The position numbers were made by a program, and so were the translations under genes. From Dendrobium chrysotoxum (lineage: Eukaryota; Streptophyta; Magnoliopsida; Asparagales; Orchidaceae): DNA of 64,000 bases. Of this stretch, positions 1 to 11,060 are shown one piece after another. Position 1 is the stretch's first letter. Every line of letters starts with the position of its first letter. The stretch is from NCBI GenBank assembly GCA_019925795.1, contig CM034314.1, forward strand, positions 96,839,264-96,903,263, given 5' to 3'. Under the pieces are notes generated by a model. The model was not told the DNA's origin and searched no databases. It saw only the letters and a program-made list of their open reading frames with translations.

Positions 1-1638
1 TTTGAGTCAAATTATTTATTGACACCTCCAGCCATTATTAAGGAATTGTTTAGAATAGATAAAAAAATTAAAAAAAAAAACACCGTAAAAAGACAAGCTG
101 AGAATTTCCCTTGTAAAATTTGCATCATTTCCATAGCTAAACCTGTAGCAGGGACAATAGGAAGTAGTAAATTTGTGAGCTTGTATGAGAAATTCTTGGA
201 GCGTTTTCTACTTTTCTTCTATTTTAATTTTCTTCCAGTAGCAACAGTTTATTTACTATTAGATGTTCGCATTAGGTCTCAACTCATGATTCCCAAGATA
301 GAGATGCAAAACATATATAATTCTAAAAAAAAAAAAAAGATGACGAAATTTGATGATTTTGAAATAATTTGCATTCAAAACATTTCTTTTTATAATAATA
401 ATAATAATAATAAGAAGAATAAGAGTACATTGTACACTGACACAGAAGTCAAAAATAAAAACCAGTGAAAATCAGCAGGGAAAAGTTGTTGAAGGAACAT
501 TTTAATTATGACCAAATTTTTTAGTAAAAAAACCAATAGGCATTTCTGCACCGGAGCCAAATTACCGTCAATCACAACAGACTAATGAAGGATTAATGGC
601 ATCTCCAACAGAACATCATTCCTCCGTTTGCAGCTCCCAATAACTATAAATAGAAATGTATTTTTATATTTTATTTCGATTGTGAACAGTGCGATGTCAA
701 TATTAATTCGCACTATTCACCCGAACGGCAACGGAACGTCGTTCTCACTATTGTCATATTTTTTTATGAGAAAGAATATAAATAGAATATTTTTTGTGTG
801 ATTAGAAATAGAGTTCGGTTGGAAATGAATAAATGTTTGATATGATTGTTATTATATTATGAAGTTAAAAATATATTTTTCGGTTGGAGATGTCCTAAGT
901 CACGAAATTGCATACACCAAAAAAGTATATATATAATTTTATCATTAAATTTGATCTCTATAATACATTGTAAATCTGAAAACTTTGCAATGAAACTCAC
1001 TCAAAATCCCAAAGAAAGTCACAAATTAAACTAAAAATATATAAAAAAGAATAAAACCAATTTTAGAAGCAAAGATAATCAATAATTCTAAATAGTAAAT
1101 AACAGAATCATTGCAGAAAAATTATGGGAGAAAAATCTGGATATTGATAGAACATATTTTGAATGGAACATGGACGTATAATGATGCACTTTGTATTTAC
1201 CCAATTTGTTCTGTGTTGACGTTGAAAATTTGGGCAGGTAAAACATTATTCTAACTAAAATTGATATCATTTTAAGGAAAGGCGTAAATTTGGAATGGAA
1301 AGAAGAGTCATTCCAAGCTATTTCCACTTCGTAGCAGGTGGGAATCGCAGGAACGTCTCTTTACGATGACCAGGATTCCAAGCTTTTCCGCCAAAGAATC
1401 GAATATAAAGCATCACTCAAATGCAAATATATATTAAATCCTTGATCAAAATACCTGAAACAACAAAACTTAAATTCACCAAAAGCGCAACGCAAAAAAT
1501 CGATAGAATCTTATTAGTGCATCAGAACACCTTCAGCCAAATGCACCCAGCTAAGAAAACAAAACCCTAATTTCCGACCGAACTTGTAAAACTGGGAATT
1601 CGAGAAGGAAATAATCAACATAAGTTCAAGAAGAAAAT
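1..1638. other. AT-rich sequence, presumed intron of the UGE gene
   Basis: No coding exon could be recognised here on either strand. Because the UDP-glucose 4-epimerase gene runs leftward and its exon 1 ends at 1696 with a GT donor, this stretch is most simply read as its first intron. It holds short A tracts, a (TAA)n run near 391-411 and unremarkable AT-rich sequence. The second epimerase exon would lie beyond the left edge of the window. Confidence 0.4.
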
Positions 1639-1695
1639 TCAAAACTTTGTGGCAGGCGACATTTTAATCAATTCAAAATCGTGAAGCCAAACTAC

Positions 1696-1881
1696 CTGAT
1701 AGAATACTAGGTTTTTTCCAGCGTCGCCAGCAAGCTCCTCAACCCTCTTGACGGCGACTTCAGAGGAGTTGTCTAGGTTATCTACGACAACCACGCTGAA
1801 CCCTTCCTGGAGAAGCTGCAGCACCGTGTGGCTCCCGATATATCCCGCCCCTCCCGTCACCAAAATAGTCTTCGTCCCCAT
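1696..1881 (-). CDS. UGE: UDP-glucose 4-epimerase, first coding exon (partial gene)
   Basis: This exon encodes the first 62 residues of a UDP-glucose 4-epimerase, the NAD-dependent cytosolic enzyme that interconverts UDP-glucose and UDP-galactose for cell-wall and galactolipid synthesis. Seen in the sequence: a start ATG at 1881-1879, then the Rossmann nucleotide-binding motif VTGGAGYIGSHT (residues 8-19), followed by the second beta strand with VVVVDNLDNSS, both hallmarks of plant epimerases. The exon ends in CAG followed by a GTAGTT donor at 1695, in phase 0. The reading frame is open 32 codons upstream of the chosen ATG, but those codons do not look like this family, so the inner start is preferred. 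The remaining roughly 280 residues, including the catalytic YxxxK motif, must lie past position 1 or far into the intron; none was found in the window. Confidence 0.82.
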
Positions 1882-1999
1882 GGAACCGATCGGAAAGAAC
1901 TCCAAAGGATGAAGAAGAACGGCACAGGAGGAACAACAGAGCAGAGGAAGGCAGAGCAACGAAACTTCAGTCTTCAATAACGGAAGAAGAACGATGGAG

Positions 2000-2007
2000 T
2001 TTAAATA
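2000..2007 (-). promoter_or_regulatory. TATA-like box of the UGE gene
   Basis: On the minus strand this reads TATTTAAA, within GGCTATTTAAACTCC. It lies about 120 bp upstream of the inferred start codon, which fits a TATA box with a transcription start near 1970 and a leader of about 90 nt. A pyrimidine- and purine-rich leader follows. Confidence 0.45.
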
Positions 2008-2290
2008 GCCAGGATGAGGTTACTCGTACCCCGCCGGGCCGAATGGTTGAACCAATAGCACAGCTGTCCGATCTATAAAAACAAGATTTCTTTTTTCATT
2101 AAAATATTATTTAAGAGTAATTTAACTGGCCGTTGTGCATGTACAACTCCAACGCCTATAGTAATTGTGGATGAAGAAATTTGAGTTATCCTGCTAAAAA
2201 AATTAATTAGAGTAAAATTTATAGTTATTGAATCTAATGTTCATAATTAATCAACAAAATGTTATATTACACTAATTTTAAAATAATTAT

Positions 2291-3169
2291 TACTGCGGGC
2301 TAGAATATACGCGGCGATAGAGTTAGAATTTTACGTCTTAGCGTCGCACGGATATCTAGCTCACACATATAGAGAATACAATTTTTTTATATGAAAAACT
2401 CTGAAAAAGGGAAAAATCATGAGGCATGGCCCAGTTTGAAATGATTCCACTAGTACTTGAGTAGGTTACAGTGGGCTGACTCGTCTCCAAGGGCTATCAG
2501 ATTACAAGCATCAACTATAGGGTTGAAGTCAAAGGTATGTGAAAGTCTGACGTCACACTGGTGCAACTTCGGGGTCACCCGGTGATTTGGCAAAATTCTG
2601 GGCCTTAGGTGATGGACCGGTAGAACTTCGGGCCTTAGATCCGGTGGAACTCAGGGCATCAGGCCCTGGTTCGGCGGAGCTGAGGGAGTCAAGCGGAGCT
2701 AAGGGCGTCAGGCGGTGGTCCGGCGAAGTTGAGGGCATCAGGTGGGGTGGTCCGGCGGAGCTGAAGGCGTCAGGCGGTGGTCCGGGGGAGCTGAGGACGT
2801 CAGGCGGTGGTCCGGCGGAGCTGAGGGTGTCAGGCGGTGGTCCGGCGGAGCTGAGGGCGTCAGGCGGTGGTCCGGCGGAGCTGAGGGCGTCAAGCGGTGG
2901 TTCGACGGAGCTGAGGGCATCAAGTGGTGGTCCGGTGGAGTTGAGGACGTCAGGTGGTGGTCTGCCGGAGTTGAGGACGTCAGGTGGTGGTCTGGCGGAG
3001 CTGAGGGTGTCAGGTGGTGGTCCGGCGGAATTCCAATGTCAGGCAGTGATCTCGCTAAACTCCGGCAGTGGTCGAGGAGGAGCAAGAAGGCAAGAGCGAT
3101 CTCCGATCTCTCTATTTTCTCCTTAGGATTATGTGCCCTTTTTCAAGATAATTTTTCGAGGATATATCA
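2291..3169 (-). mobile_element. Solo LTR of the TGATACGTCA family, U3 deleted
   Basis: A minus-strand LTR of the same family as the intact element at 19256-25881. The left end (TACTGCGGGCTAG, then ACGCGGCGATAG) matches the inverted 3' end of that LTR. The right end (TCAAGATAATTTTTCGAGG, then ATATATCA) matches its inverted 5' end. It is flanked by a perfect 5-bp target duplication ATTAT (2286-2290 and 3170-3174). The U3 part between the first ~30 bp and the leader is deleted, so the LTR TATA box is missing. A 30-bp minisatellite fills the middle. It sits about 290 bp upstream of the UGE TATA box, in the same orientation as the gene. Confidence 0.8.
2700..3045. repeat. 30-bp minisatellite inside the solo LTR
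   Basis: About 11 units of a 30-bp repeat with consensus near GTCCGGCGGAGCTGAGGGCG followed by TCAGGCGGTG. Because 30 is divisible by three, several frames on both strands stay open, giving spurious ORFs. The array occupies the LTR leader position, just beyond the conserved GGTCGAGGAGGAGC box at 3070-3083. Confidence 0.9.
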
Positions 3170-3185
3170 ATTATAATAATTTAAA

Positions 3186-3425
3186 AGGGGATTTACATAT
3201 ATATCGCTCTACACTACTCTATTTACATATCTAGCATCTAAAACTTTAATATTACATACATACCACATATAGTTCACTTTCATATCATGTATGAGTTGTA
3301 GAAATGAAATATGAGTGGCATATTTGATATTAAAATAATATATGGTGGTATGTATGTAATATTAAAATTTTGGATGTTAAATATGTAAATATGATGGTAT
3401 AAAGTGGTATATATGTAAATCCCCC
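3186..3425. mobile_element. Mutator-like MITE with 9-bp target duplication
   Basis: A 240-bp non-coding palindromic element. The left end GGGGATTTACATATATA is repeated in inverted orientation at the right end, and the inverted similarity extends inward roughly 100 bp on each side. It is flanked by a perfect 9-bp direct repeat TAATTTAAA (3177-3185 and 3426-3434). Long terminal inverted repeats with a 9-bp duplication are characteristic of Mutator-like MITEs. Confidence 0.75.
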
Positions 3426-3434
3426 TAATTTAAA

Positions 3435-5055
3435 CTCATTTTAATTTTTTTTTTTTCATTGTGGATCCATTATGCTTTGGACACATAATTTTCATTGAAA
3501 ATCTCAATAGTGGTTAATTTGCACCAGGAAATTATTTTATACATCAACTTTCAAAAAGTTATTTTCTTTGCAATAATTTTACAACTATATTTATAGCAAG
3601 TTTCAACTGTCCCAAACAAATCCTTAATGTAAAAGGACATGTGGCAATTAGAGTGGGAAATAAGCGGTCTTATGCTCATTGAATTCCTCTCATCAACATG
3701 CTCGTTTTGACTAAAACATATAAGAATCAAAATTTATTAATTTGAACTCTTAAATAATATTAAAGTTTATAATAAAAATTTTTTAGTGTTTGATTTAAAT
3801 TCATTTAGATTTGAATCAATACAGTATGAATATCATTGTTTTCTTCTGATCAATAGATTCATTTTAATTTTTAATTTGCTAAAATAGAATTCAAATGGTT
3901 GAAAATAGATTCATAAAATTTTGGATTTTATTATTAGATTTGAAATATAAAAATTGTGTTAGTGAATATTTTTATGAAGTATCAATATTTTTTTTTTCAC
4001 AACTTTGTTATTTTTATGGAGCATGATATTGAAAAATATCCTTAACATCTTCAATATTTTTAATTAAGCTTCATGCCTCATATGTCAAAGTTTTGTAAGC
4101 GAGTTCCCCGTTTAAGTTTAAACAGAGTAGCCCATTTATCCCATTAGTTTGGAGTAGCCCATTTATCCCATCAGTTTGCAGCTATGGGCCGTAGTGCAAT
4201 CAGGCCTTTGAATCTATTGGGCCTTCTCCTAGGATGCCTGCCTCGTCCATGTGATTAGTGGAAAACTCAAATAATAACTCTCATATTACTTTCAAATAGG
4301 AAAATATATTTTATTTTCGGGTTTTTTTGATTTGATGAAAGTAATATATTATCAATATAGACTTTTAGAAATTCATCAAAATTTCTGATTCAGTTCTTTT
4401 TATATGAATTCAAAACTTACTCAATTTTGATTGAAGTTTAAAATACACAATAAACTAACTTCAACCTCTTTCTCGATCGTCGCAGCCCCCAAAACACCTA
4501 GGATTGCTATCGGATGCCAGCGGCCTACTGCCACCACAAGTCTTCAACGGCGGCCATCACCTCGCCATCTGCCTCTCCATTGCCCATCATCAAACGCCAC
4601 TATTTGTTACCACCCTATCGTAGTCATCATCGTCGACTACCATCATTATTAATATTTACATTATATTTATTTTGTTTCGCACTAAATAAAAATAATAATC
4701 ATTTATATTTTTCTTTTATTTCTTTAACAATTTATATTATATTTTAAATTTATATGTTTAATAATTTATTTATAGATGATTCATGAATCCAACTCTATAT
4801 CAAAATATCTGAAATAAATGTTTCTCCCTCTCTCACCCCCTTTGATTATGGGGCATAATGCAGGCGAATTTGTCATCGGATGCTGTGTCACATCATTTGA
4901 TGATGCTTGGTGGACGACACGCTGATTGCATCATCTATATGAGACCTTTTCCCCACATGCTACATGCAATCCACAATCATAGAGGATCAGATCTCGTTAA
5001 CATATTTATATTAATTTGGCTACCTTACATTTTGCCTGCATTATTTTATGAATAA
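3435..5055. other. Intergenic, AT-rich; no gene recognised
   Basis: Two near-identical copies of a 24-bp sequence (GAGTAGCCCATTTATCCCAT, then YAGTTTG) lie at about 4127-4177. A GC-richer patch at 4470-4640 has short open frames in two phases but no recognisable domain; it resembles the serine/proline-coding-like leaders of local LTRs and is probably a repeat remnant. Nothing else is supportable. Confidence 0.4.
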
Positions 5056-5063
5056 TCTGAGAA

Positions 5064-6071
5064 AGGGATATAAGTGAGCCGGCTAAAACTCGATTCGGTT
5101 CGGTAATGTGCTCATGAATTGAGTTTATCGAGCCACGAGTTTGAACCTGAGCTTATAGTTGAACTTGCATATTATTGGCACGGCCTAATAACCCGACACG
5201 ACCCTGACCTAGAAAATCCGAGTTCTAGTCGACCCGTTTAACAAACGCATTGGGTTAGGTTTTCGTTTTTCAACCCATTTAAAAAATGGGTTGGGTCCAG
5301 GTCAACCAGGTAACCCGAAATTGATCAGATATATACGGTTGACCTAAATCCCACCAGCGACCGGCTCCTGCAAAGCTCTGCCTCCGTGGTAGATCCCACG
5401 TCCCGCACTGCTCAAGCGTGCAATGCGCACTAGCTCAGGCGCTGCCATCCATCCCCCACATCGGCGACCGACGCACTCGCGGCTCAACCCCCCTCTGGCC
5501 TCCCGCACTCAGGCCCTTCCTCACCACCCTCACTGTGCTCATCCCGCATTTGCATAAGCCTACTCTCAACCCAGCACACTCATAGCACCGCTCCAGCGCT
5601 GCACCCCGCATGCTTGACTTGCCCGGGCTCGCTGTGTTCCGGGTTCGCAGGCCAGGTCGGGTCAACCCAATAACCTGTGCAGGTTAGGTCCAGATTGGAA
5701 TTCCTGACCCATTTGCAAAACTGGGTCAGGTTATGGTCAATCTGTTTGGATCTGGGTTAATTTGGGTTGGACCCGAACTGGTAAAATATATTTAAAATCT
5801 AGTTAGGCTTAGCTCGTAAGCTTGTCGAGCCACTCGTTTAAATTAAAATATATTTAAAATCTAGTTTTAAAATAATATAATAAAATATATACTAAATATT
5901 TTTAATTCAAGCTTTTTTAATGAGCTCGAGTAAACGAGCCGAGCTCAAACCTAATAATTTTCAAACGAGCCGAGCTCGAGCCCAGTAAACAAGCTGGAGC
6001 TTAGGAAGAGTTAAACGAGCTTAATTCGATTAAGCATATACACGACTTGACTCGACTCATTTACACCCATA
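5064..6071. mobile_element. hAT-like non-autonomous element, composite
   Basis: The right end reads CTCATTTACACCCATA and the left end AGGGATATAAGTGAGCC, an imperfect terminal inverted repeat. Both arms carry GAGCTCG-rich palindromic sequence. Flanking 8-bp sequences TCTGAGAA (5056-5063) and CTTGAGAA (6072-6079) agree at 6 of 8 positions, as expected for an aged hAT target duplication. A second ACCCG/GGGTT-rich palindromic block (about 5180-5775) with a GC-rich core lies inside and is probably nested. No transposase is present. Confidence 0.55.
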
Positions 6072-8081
6072 CTTGAGAACCTTCCTTTGACGTCTTTTGA
6101 TAATATTATACCATATATAGACATTAACATATCATTACTCCTTTGTCAAAGAAAATTATACAATATTATACACAAATTTAAGAAATCTCTCTCTCTCTCT
6201 TATATACAATTTATTCTAAATATTTAATGCATTATTTAAAAGTTATTGTAAGCACAAGGACTATATAATAGTTACTATCATATTAAAAAAATTAATTATT
6301 AAATGAAATAATAAATTTTTTATTAATCTCTTTTTTTTAACAATTTCACCTTGCTCTAATTCATATTGCATCATTTAGTATCAAATTTGAACAATCATTA
6401 TTTCAATCCATTCCATCGGTCTTTTTCCTTGTGAATCATTTTGCCAATCAACAAATTATTATTTATCACATTGATTCCCACCGATCAACATTTTTTCGTC
6501 ATGAAGAGTTTCACAATTGTACCTATGTGCTTTATGAAACAACCATTCTTTGGATGTTTTTAATTTATAGATAATTATTTTCTATGAGTAAATCAAATAA
6601 TAGAAAATGGCTTATTATTAGTGATATAAAGGGTATAATTATGACGAATATTAGTATAATATGTTTGCAACCTCATCTCATTAGATTTCACACACTACCG
6701 TTGTGTTTGGGACAACTTTCTTAGTTCTTTCTAAAATAATTTTTTTAATACAAAAATTTTTTAAATTAAAACTTTTTATAGTAGAAAACGGTTTTAGAAA
6801 GCAGTTAAAAAGCTATTCCAAACGATACCTATGTCTCAATACTATGAATATTCACATTTTCTCATGACTACTATTTTTATGATGCTGATAAACAATTCAA
6901 TATACCAATAAGCATCATGCTAAAATCACTTTCCTTTAATCTTACCCAATGTTTTTAATTCACTTAAATTTATTAAATATTATCATCAATAGCTTCAGAA
7001 AGACTGGCAAGAAAATCTAAGTTGGTGATACTATGAGAGGCATTCGGATATCTCAAACAAACACATCAACATAATTCTACTAATGTGGCTCATCTTGATC
7101 AGTTAGTTGGGAGTTTTAGCTACTAACCAAATGTATTGCGTTCGAAGCTTGCGTATGTCAGGCGACATTGATTAGGATATTGTAGTTGAGTAATGTTGGT
7201 CAAGAGATCATAATTGATATGAGTTGGAAGACCATATTCAGATGATGACAGGAGAGTATAAGTGGGCGATAGTTGTTGGACAATGGTGATTGGATGACGA
7301 TTATCAGGAGATGACAGCCAGATGATAAAAATTGTATGATGACACTCGGGCAACAACAGACATACAACAACTTTTGTTGGTGATATGATGATTGTCAGCA
7401 TTGAATGTTGTATGGAGCTTTAGGTTTCTTTAGATATCCAATATCTCTCCAATTTCAATTCTAAGTCGAAGCTCACCTCATGTAAAGAATGAGAATTTAT
7501 TTATTATATTTTTGAATGATATTTTGATAAATCTAGTCAAAACTCTCAAAACACTCAATCATATGGCCTGCATTAATTTCTTTAATCATAGAGAATTTTT
7601 TCAATATTTAAGCTTTATAATGATGTCATAATTAAATGATCTTAGGCTCATTTGATTATTCTCATTGATATGCTCATTTTGATCAGTAAGCACTCAAGAT
7701 TTAGATATCACTTAGTTCTTTATAAAGTTTTTAATTGTGTTTTAAGCATTGGATCTGCGCTTATTTGAACTCAGGTCATAACATTTTTAATATGTTTAGG
7801 TTCATCTCATTGAAATATTGTTTCAACTATAAGTTTGATCACGAATTTAACTATAAAAGTTTTCTACTCAAATATTGCATCGAAATTTGTACTTGTTAAA
7901 ATAAATTTTTAAATAATGTATCTATCAACTATGCTCTATGATATGATTTGAGTCGATTAAATTCATTGTCTTGATTAATGTTTTCCAACAGTGATCATCT
8001 TCCAATTCTTAAGAGAAGAGTTTTGTTTGGTTTAGGATGAATGATCCAAGATAAATAAAGCCATCAATATTCTCCTTCGTA
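6072..8081. other. Intergenic; one degenerate MITE, otherwise nothing seen
   Basis: A (CT)n tract lies near 6187-6200. A degenerate member of the GTTTGGGACAGCTTTCTT MITE family lies at about 6700-6830 (GTTTGGGACAACTTTCTT at the left, AAAGCTATTCCAAACG at the right). No coding region is recognisable; the short minus-strand open frame at 7123-7401 has no domain. Confidence 0.4.
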
Positions 8082-8084
8082 TTA

Positions 8085-8212
8085 GGCTTTGTTTATGACA
8101 GCTTTCTTACTGCTTCTTAAAACAATTTTTTAGAACAAAAGTTTTTTAAACTAAAACTTTTGTGCTATAAAACTCTTTAGAAAGCAATAAAAAAGCTATC
8201 TCAAACGAAGTC
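8085..8212. mobile_element. Tourist-like MITE (GTTTGGGACAGC family)
   Basis: A 128-bp palindromic element starting GGCTTTGTTTATGACAGC and ending AGCTATCTCAAACGAAGTC, flanked by TTA target duplications (8082-8084, 8213-8215). A 3-bp TTA/TAA duplication with a GTTTGG-containing terminal inverted repeat points to the PIF/Harbinger (Tourist) group. Confidence 0.7.
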
Positions 8213-8835
8213 TTAATTTGTAGGCATATGTTCATTTATTTATGACACATTTTTAATATTTTAAACATTTCATAATAATGACACACATTATTATAAAAGT
8301 GTTGTAATTATAATTCTTTAGTTTACATGATGAGTTCTAATTTTATATTTAGGAGTTCAATTATTAAAAGAAATATTGATCAATATTGATAGTAACACCA
8401 AACTAATAATAATTAATACTAAACTAATTACTGAACAAAAAGCTCAAGAAAATATCTTGTTTCTTAACTAAACTGATAGAAAAATCTCGACCTTAGTTGA
8501 CATTGTACATGAGCATCTTTCCCCTTCCCTTCAAATCTTATGCTGCATAAGAGGCCAAGAGACTTAAATTTGTTCGGCTTGAGCCCACAATAATATTCTT
8601 CTGATAAGACATAGATTGAGAGAGAGAATCTTAAGTTCTCCTCCCCCTACTTCTATGGATTGTCAATAAATGGGGTTAGCCATTCTTCTTATTCAAGGAA
8701 GCTGTGCCTAAGGAACAAGGACATGAGAAGAAGGTAATGCAACTAGCTAGTTCCTTCCATAGATATAGAAAACGATAAGATCTCTCCTCTTTTTTTTTTT
8801 TTTTCTGTCCTTCTAGTTGGTCATAATTGTTTCAG

Positions 8836-8894
8836 GGAGTTCCAGGCGTGAGGTTTTCTGAATTAGCCTATTGCCTCTCAAGTATCTTCTCATG
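8836..8894 (+). other. Probable 5' UTR exon of the DUF863-like gene
   Basis: A 59-nt segment bounded by a TTGTTTCAG acceptor and an ATG|GTAAGC donor. An earlier putative exon ends AGAAG|GTAATG at 8733. Joining either to the acceptor TATCCAG at 9254-9260 puts the ATG at 8892 out of frame with the coding exon, which would make it a two-codon-scale upstream open reading frame rather than the true start. Splicing was judged from consensus only. Confidence 0.3.
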
Positions 8895-9274
8895 GTAAGC
8901 TGGTAAAAAAAAAAACACCATGAATTGATTTCCATGTTCTGCAAGAGGTTTCAGATGTCGAGATGTGCAGTTAAAAGAACATATTTTGCTTAACTGATTT
9001 AGCAAACTGGTTCCTTTTTTTTTTTTTTTTTTGCGCAGAAATAGCACTATATATATTAGACTTTTCTAAAAAAGAACACCATGAATTGTTAATCTGATAA
9101 TAACCAGTACTTCATTTTTTTTTTTCTGGATATCTGATATCATCAGGTCTTCTTTATGTTGATAGCAACAGTAGAGACCTGGATTTGATCGGTTGTCATA
9201 TGCAAGATTCAATCTGCAGACAACAAAAATAATAATAGTCATCAGTGCTTTAATTATCCAGTTGAAGGCGAGCA

Positions 9275-9776
9275 ATGGGGAACTTCTGTAAACAATATGA
9301 AAAAGAATACATAAAGATAATCATGTTAAAGCACGAGGAAACCTTCAGAAACCAGGTAGGCTATCAATTGGTAATTCACTAACCTCTGCCTTGCTAGGGA
9401 CAAATTTTTGTAACTCAAAAAGCTTAAACTTACAAGGAAAAATTCAGTAAGTTGGCGTTTCATGGTGAGCTTCTGCATGTATATGTTACAGGTCCACGAG
9501 CTCCATCGACTTTACCGAGTGCAGAAGAAATTAATGAAAGATATTAAAGCAGATCTTAAAAGACAGCGGGTATCGTCATGCTTGCAAAGCAACAAAGAGA
9601 AACGGAATGCAGATAAAGAGAAAGCTCCACATCAATTACACAACAGCTGCCCAGAAGAAGAGAGCAATCTTGAGTTGACACTAGCCACTGGAAGTAGAAG
9701 GAAGATGAAACTGCTTTCAACAGAAACAACGTTGGAACAAGTTTCTCCTTGTCTTCAGCTGAGTCTGGTTCTATGA
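9275..9776 (+). CDS. Small DUF863-family-like protein with two EAR-type motifs, 2 exons
   Basis: Exons 9275-9355 and 9492-9776 join in phase 0 (CAG|GTAGGC donor, TTACAG acceptor) to give 121 residues. Residues 8-27 (YEKEYIKIIMLKHEETFRNQ) followed by 28-42 (VHELHRLYRVQKKLM) are the signature N-terminal block of the plant DUF863 family. The rest is lysine-rich and low in domains, and the C-terminal half carries LELTL (87-91) and LQLSL (115-119), both matching LxLxL EAR-type repression motifs. Full-size DUF863 proteins are several hundred residues or more, so this is a short member. The ATG is the first in frame after a TGA at 9263. Non-coding 5' exons ending at 8733 and 8894 are likely. What is inferred: a nuclear co-repressor-recruiting or adaptor role. 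The molecular function of the family is not established. Confidence 0.7.
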
Positions 9777-9799
9777 AGCTAAATAGACACGAATGGAAA

Positions 9800-10660
9800 A
9801 TGTTTCTGATGAAGAGCTTTTAGAGTGAGAGGAAGAGTGCTTATGATGTTGAAGCACAAGTGAGGCAGAGCAAGAATAAGCAGTCACCCTGGCTCTGCAG
9901 TACTGTTTCCTTTTGAAAACGGCATGATTAGCTTTTTCAATTCAGAATAGCAATAATATTCTGTTGTTTTCATATTAAAAATAACCAAAATTTAAATTTT
10001 ATTAAAAAAAATTAATTGACAAATGATGTGGTTCAGTGCTATTGAAATATCAGGTCAAAGTGGATAATATTTTATATAATGTGAGCTACGTTGTTCTGTA
10101 GAGTGAGTCACCTGTACAAATTTACACTTTGATCCCTTAGATTTTTTATATGATAGTCTAATTAATAATAATTAAATTTAAACATGATATTTTTTATATG
10201 ATAAATTGATGTTTATTCATTTGGATAAACAGTAATAATTAAATTTAAACATGATATTTTCATATTTATCCAACATCTCTCACTTGCATACATAGATATC
10301 ACAACTAGAATAGAAAGAGTATCACTTAACTAAGCTAGCATCAAGATATCTAGTGTTATCTCAAAAATATCAATTACACTTGATTAGTCTAAGTATGTTT
10401 TTTATTCCTTATATGTACATAACTTATAACGTGCTTCACAATGTTCTGTTATGCATTTATGATGATCACAAATAATAAATCTTTGAGTAATAACTCGTGC
10501 TATGATTCACATAACAATAATGTATCTAATATTTTATTTTTGTAACCTCATATGCCAATTAGTTTTGATTTGGTACCCATAAGGCTACCCCAATCATGAC
10601 ACTAAGATAGCATGCTAAAGTAATAAAATCATGCCTATAGTACATGACACAACCCTAGTA
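9800..10660. other. 3' flank and intergenic AT-rich DNA
   Basis: Probable 3' UTR of the DUF863-like gene for the first ~200 bp, then AT-rich sequence. A direct repeat of about 45 bp containing AATAATTAAATTTAAACATG and ATATTTT lies at 10165-10200 and 10222-10262. No gene is recognised. Confidence 0.35.
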
Positions 10661-11060
10661 GTATATTCATAAGAGGATTTGTGCTCATCCTAATCTCCGT
10701 CCCAAGCAACATCATATAACTAACCAATTTCAAATTTTCATCATAATAAGGCAAAGTTTGGTTGATAATTATCAAAAGATTCTTTTCACGATTGGCTATA
10801 CAATGTTGCTTGGGCGGGAGATAAGGATGAGCACAATATCAAAAGATTGTCTTCAAGATTTATGAATTATTTATACTTATGGTTAGATAACTTCAGTGGT
10901 TTTCCATTCCCCAGCAAATGCAAGATCAGACTGAGTATACAACATTATATCAAACATCCTATTGCATTTATACGAGAATTCTTGAAAATGTAGTATCTAT
11001 CTTATTCTGATTTAGGACAATCATCAAGACTCTAGATGCACATTTTTTCCCCTTAATGGA
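10660..11060 (-). pseudogene. Copia retrotransposon RT-RNase H remnant, partly inverted
   Basis: Read on the minus strand, 11060-10880 contains a degenerate Copia pol stretch (NAIGCL then DLAFAGEW-like, with stops). 10725-10670 encodes a DVAW-GD-DEHKSS-like stretch, matching the Copia RNase H signature DADWAGDxDxRxSTSG. Between them, 10802-10836 carries another copy of the same signature on the plus strand (NVAWAGDKDEHN). The two copies form a roughly 45-bp inverted repeat (10678-10720 with 10791-10837) around a 70-bp loop. All frames are broken; no LTRs were identified. Confidence 0.55.

Noticed and set aside
2587..3176. Several long overlapping open frames on both strands encoding repetitive Gly/Ser/Glu or Pro/His/Asp peptides
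   Set aside because: They are translations of a 30-bp minisatellite in a solo LTR; the period is divisible by three, so many frames stay open.
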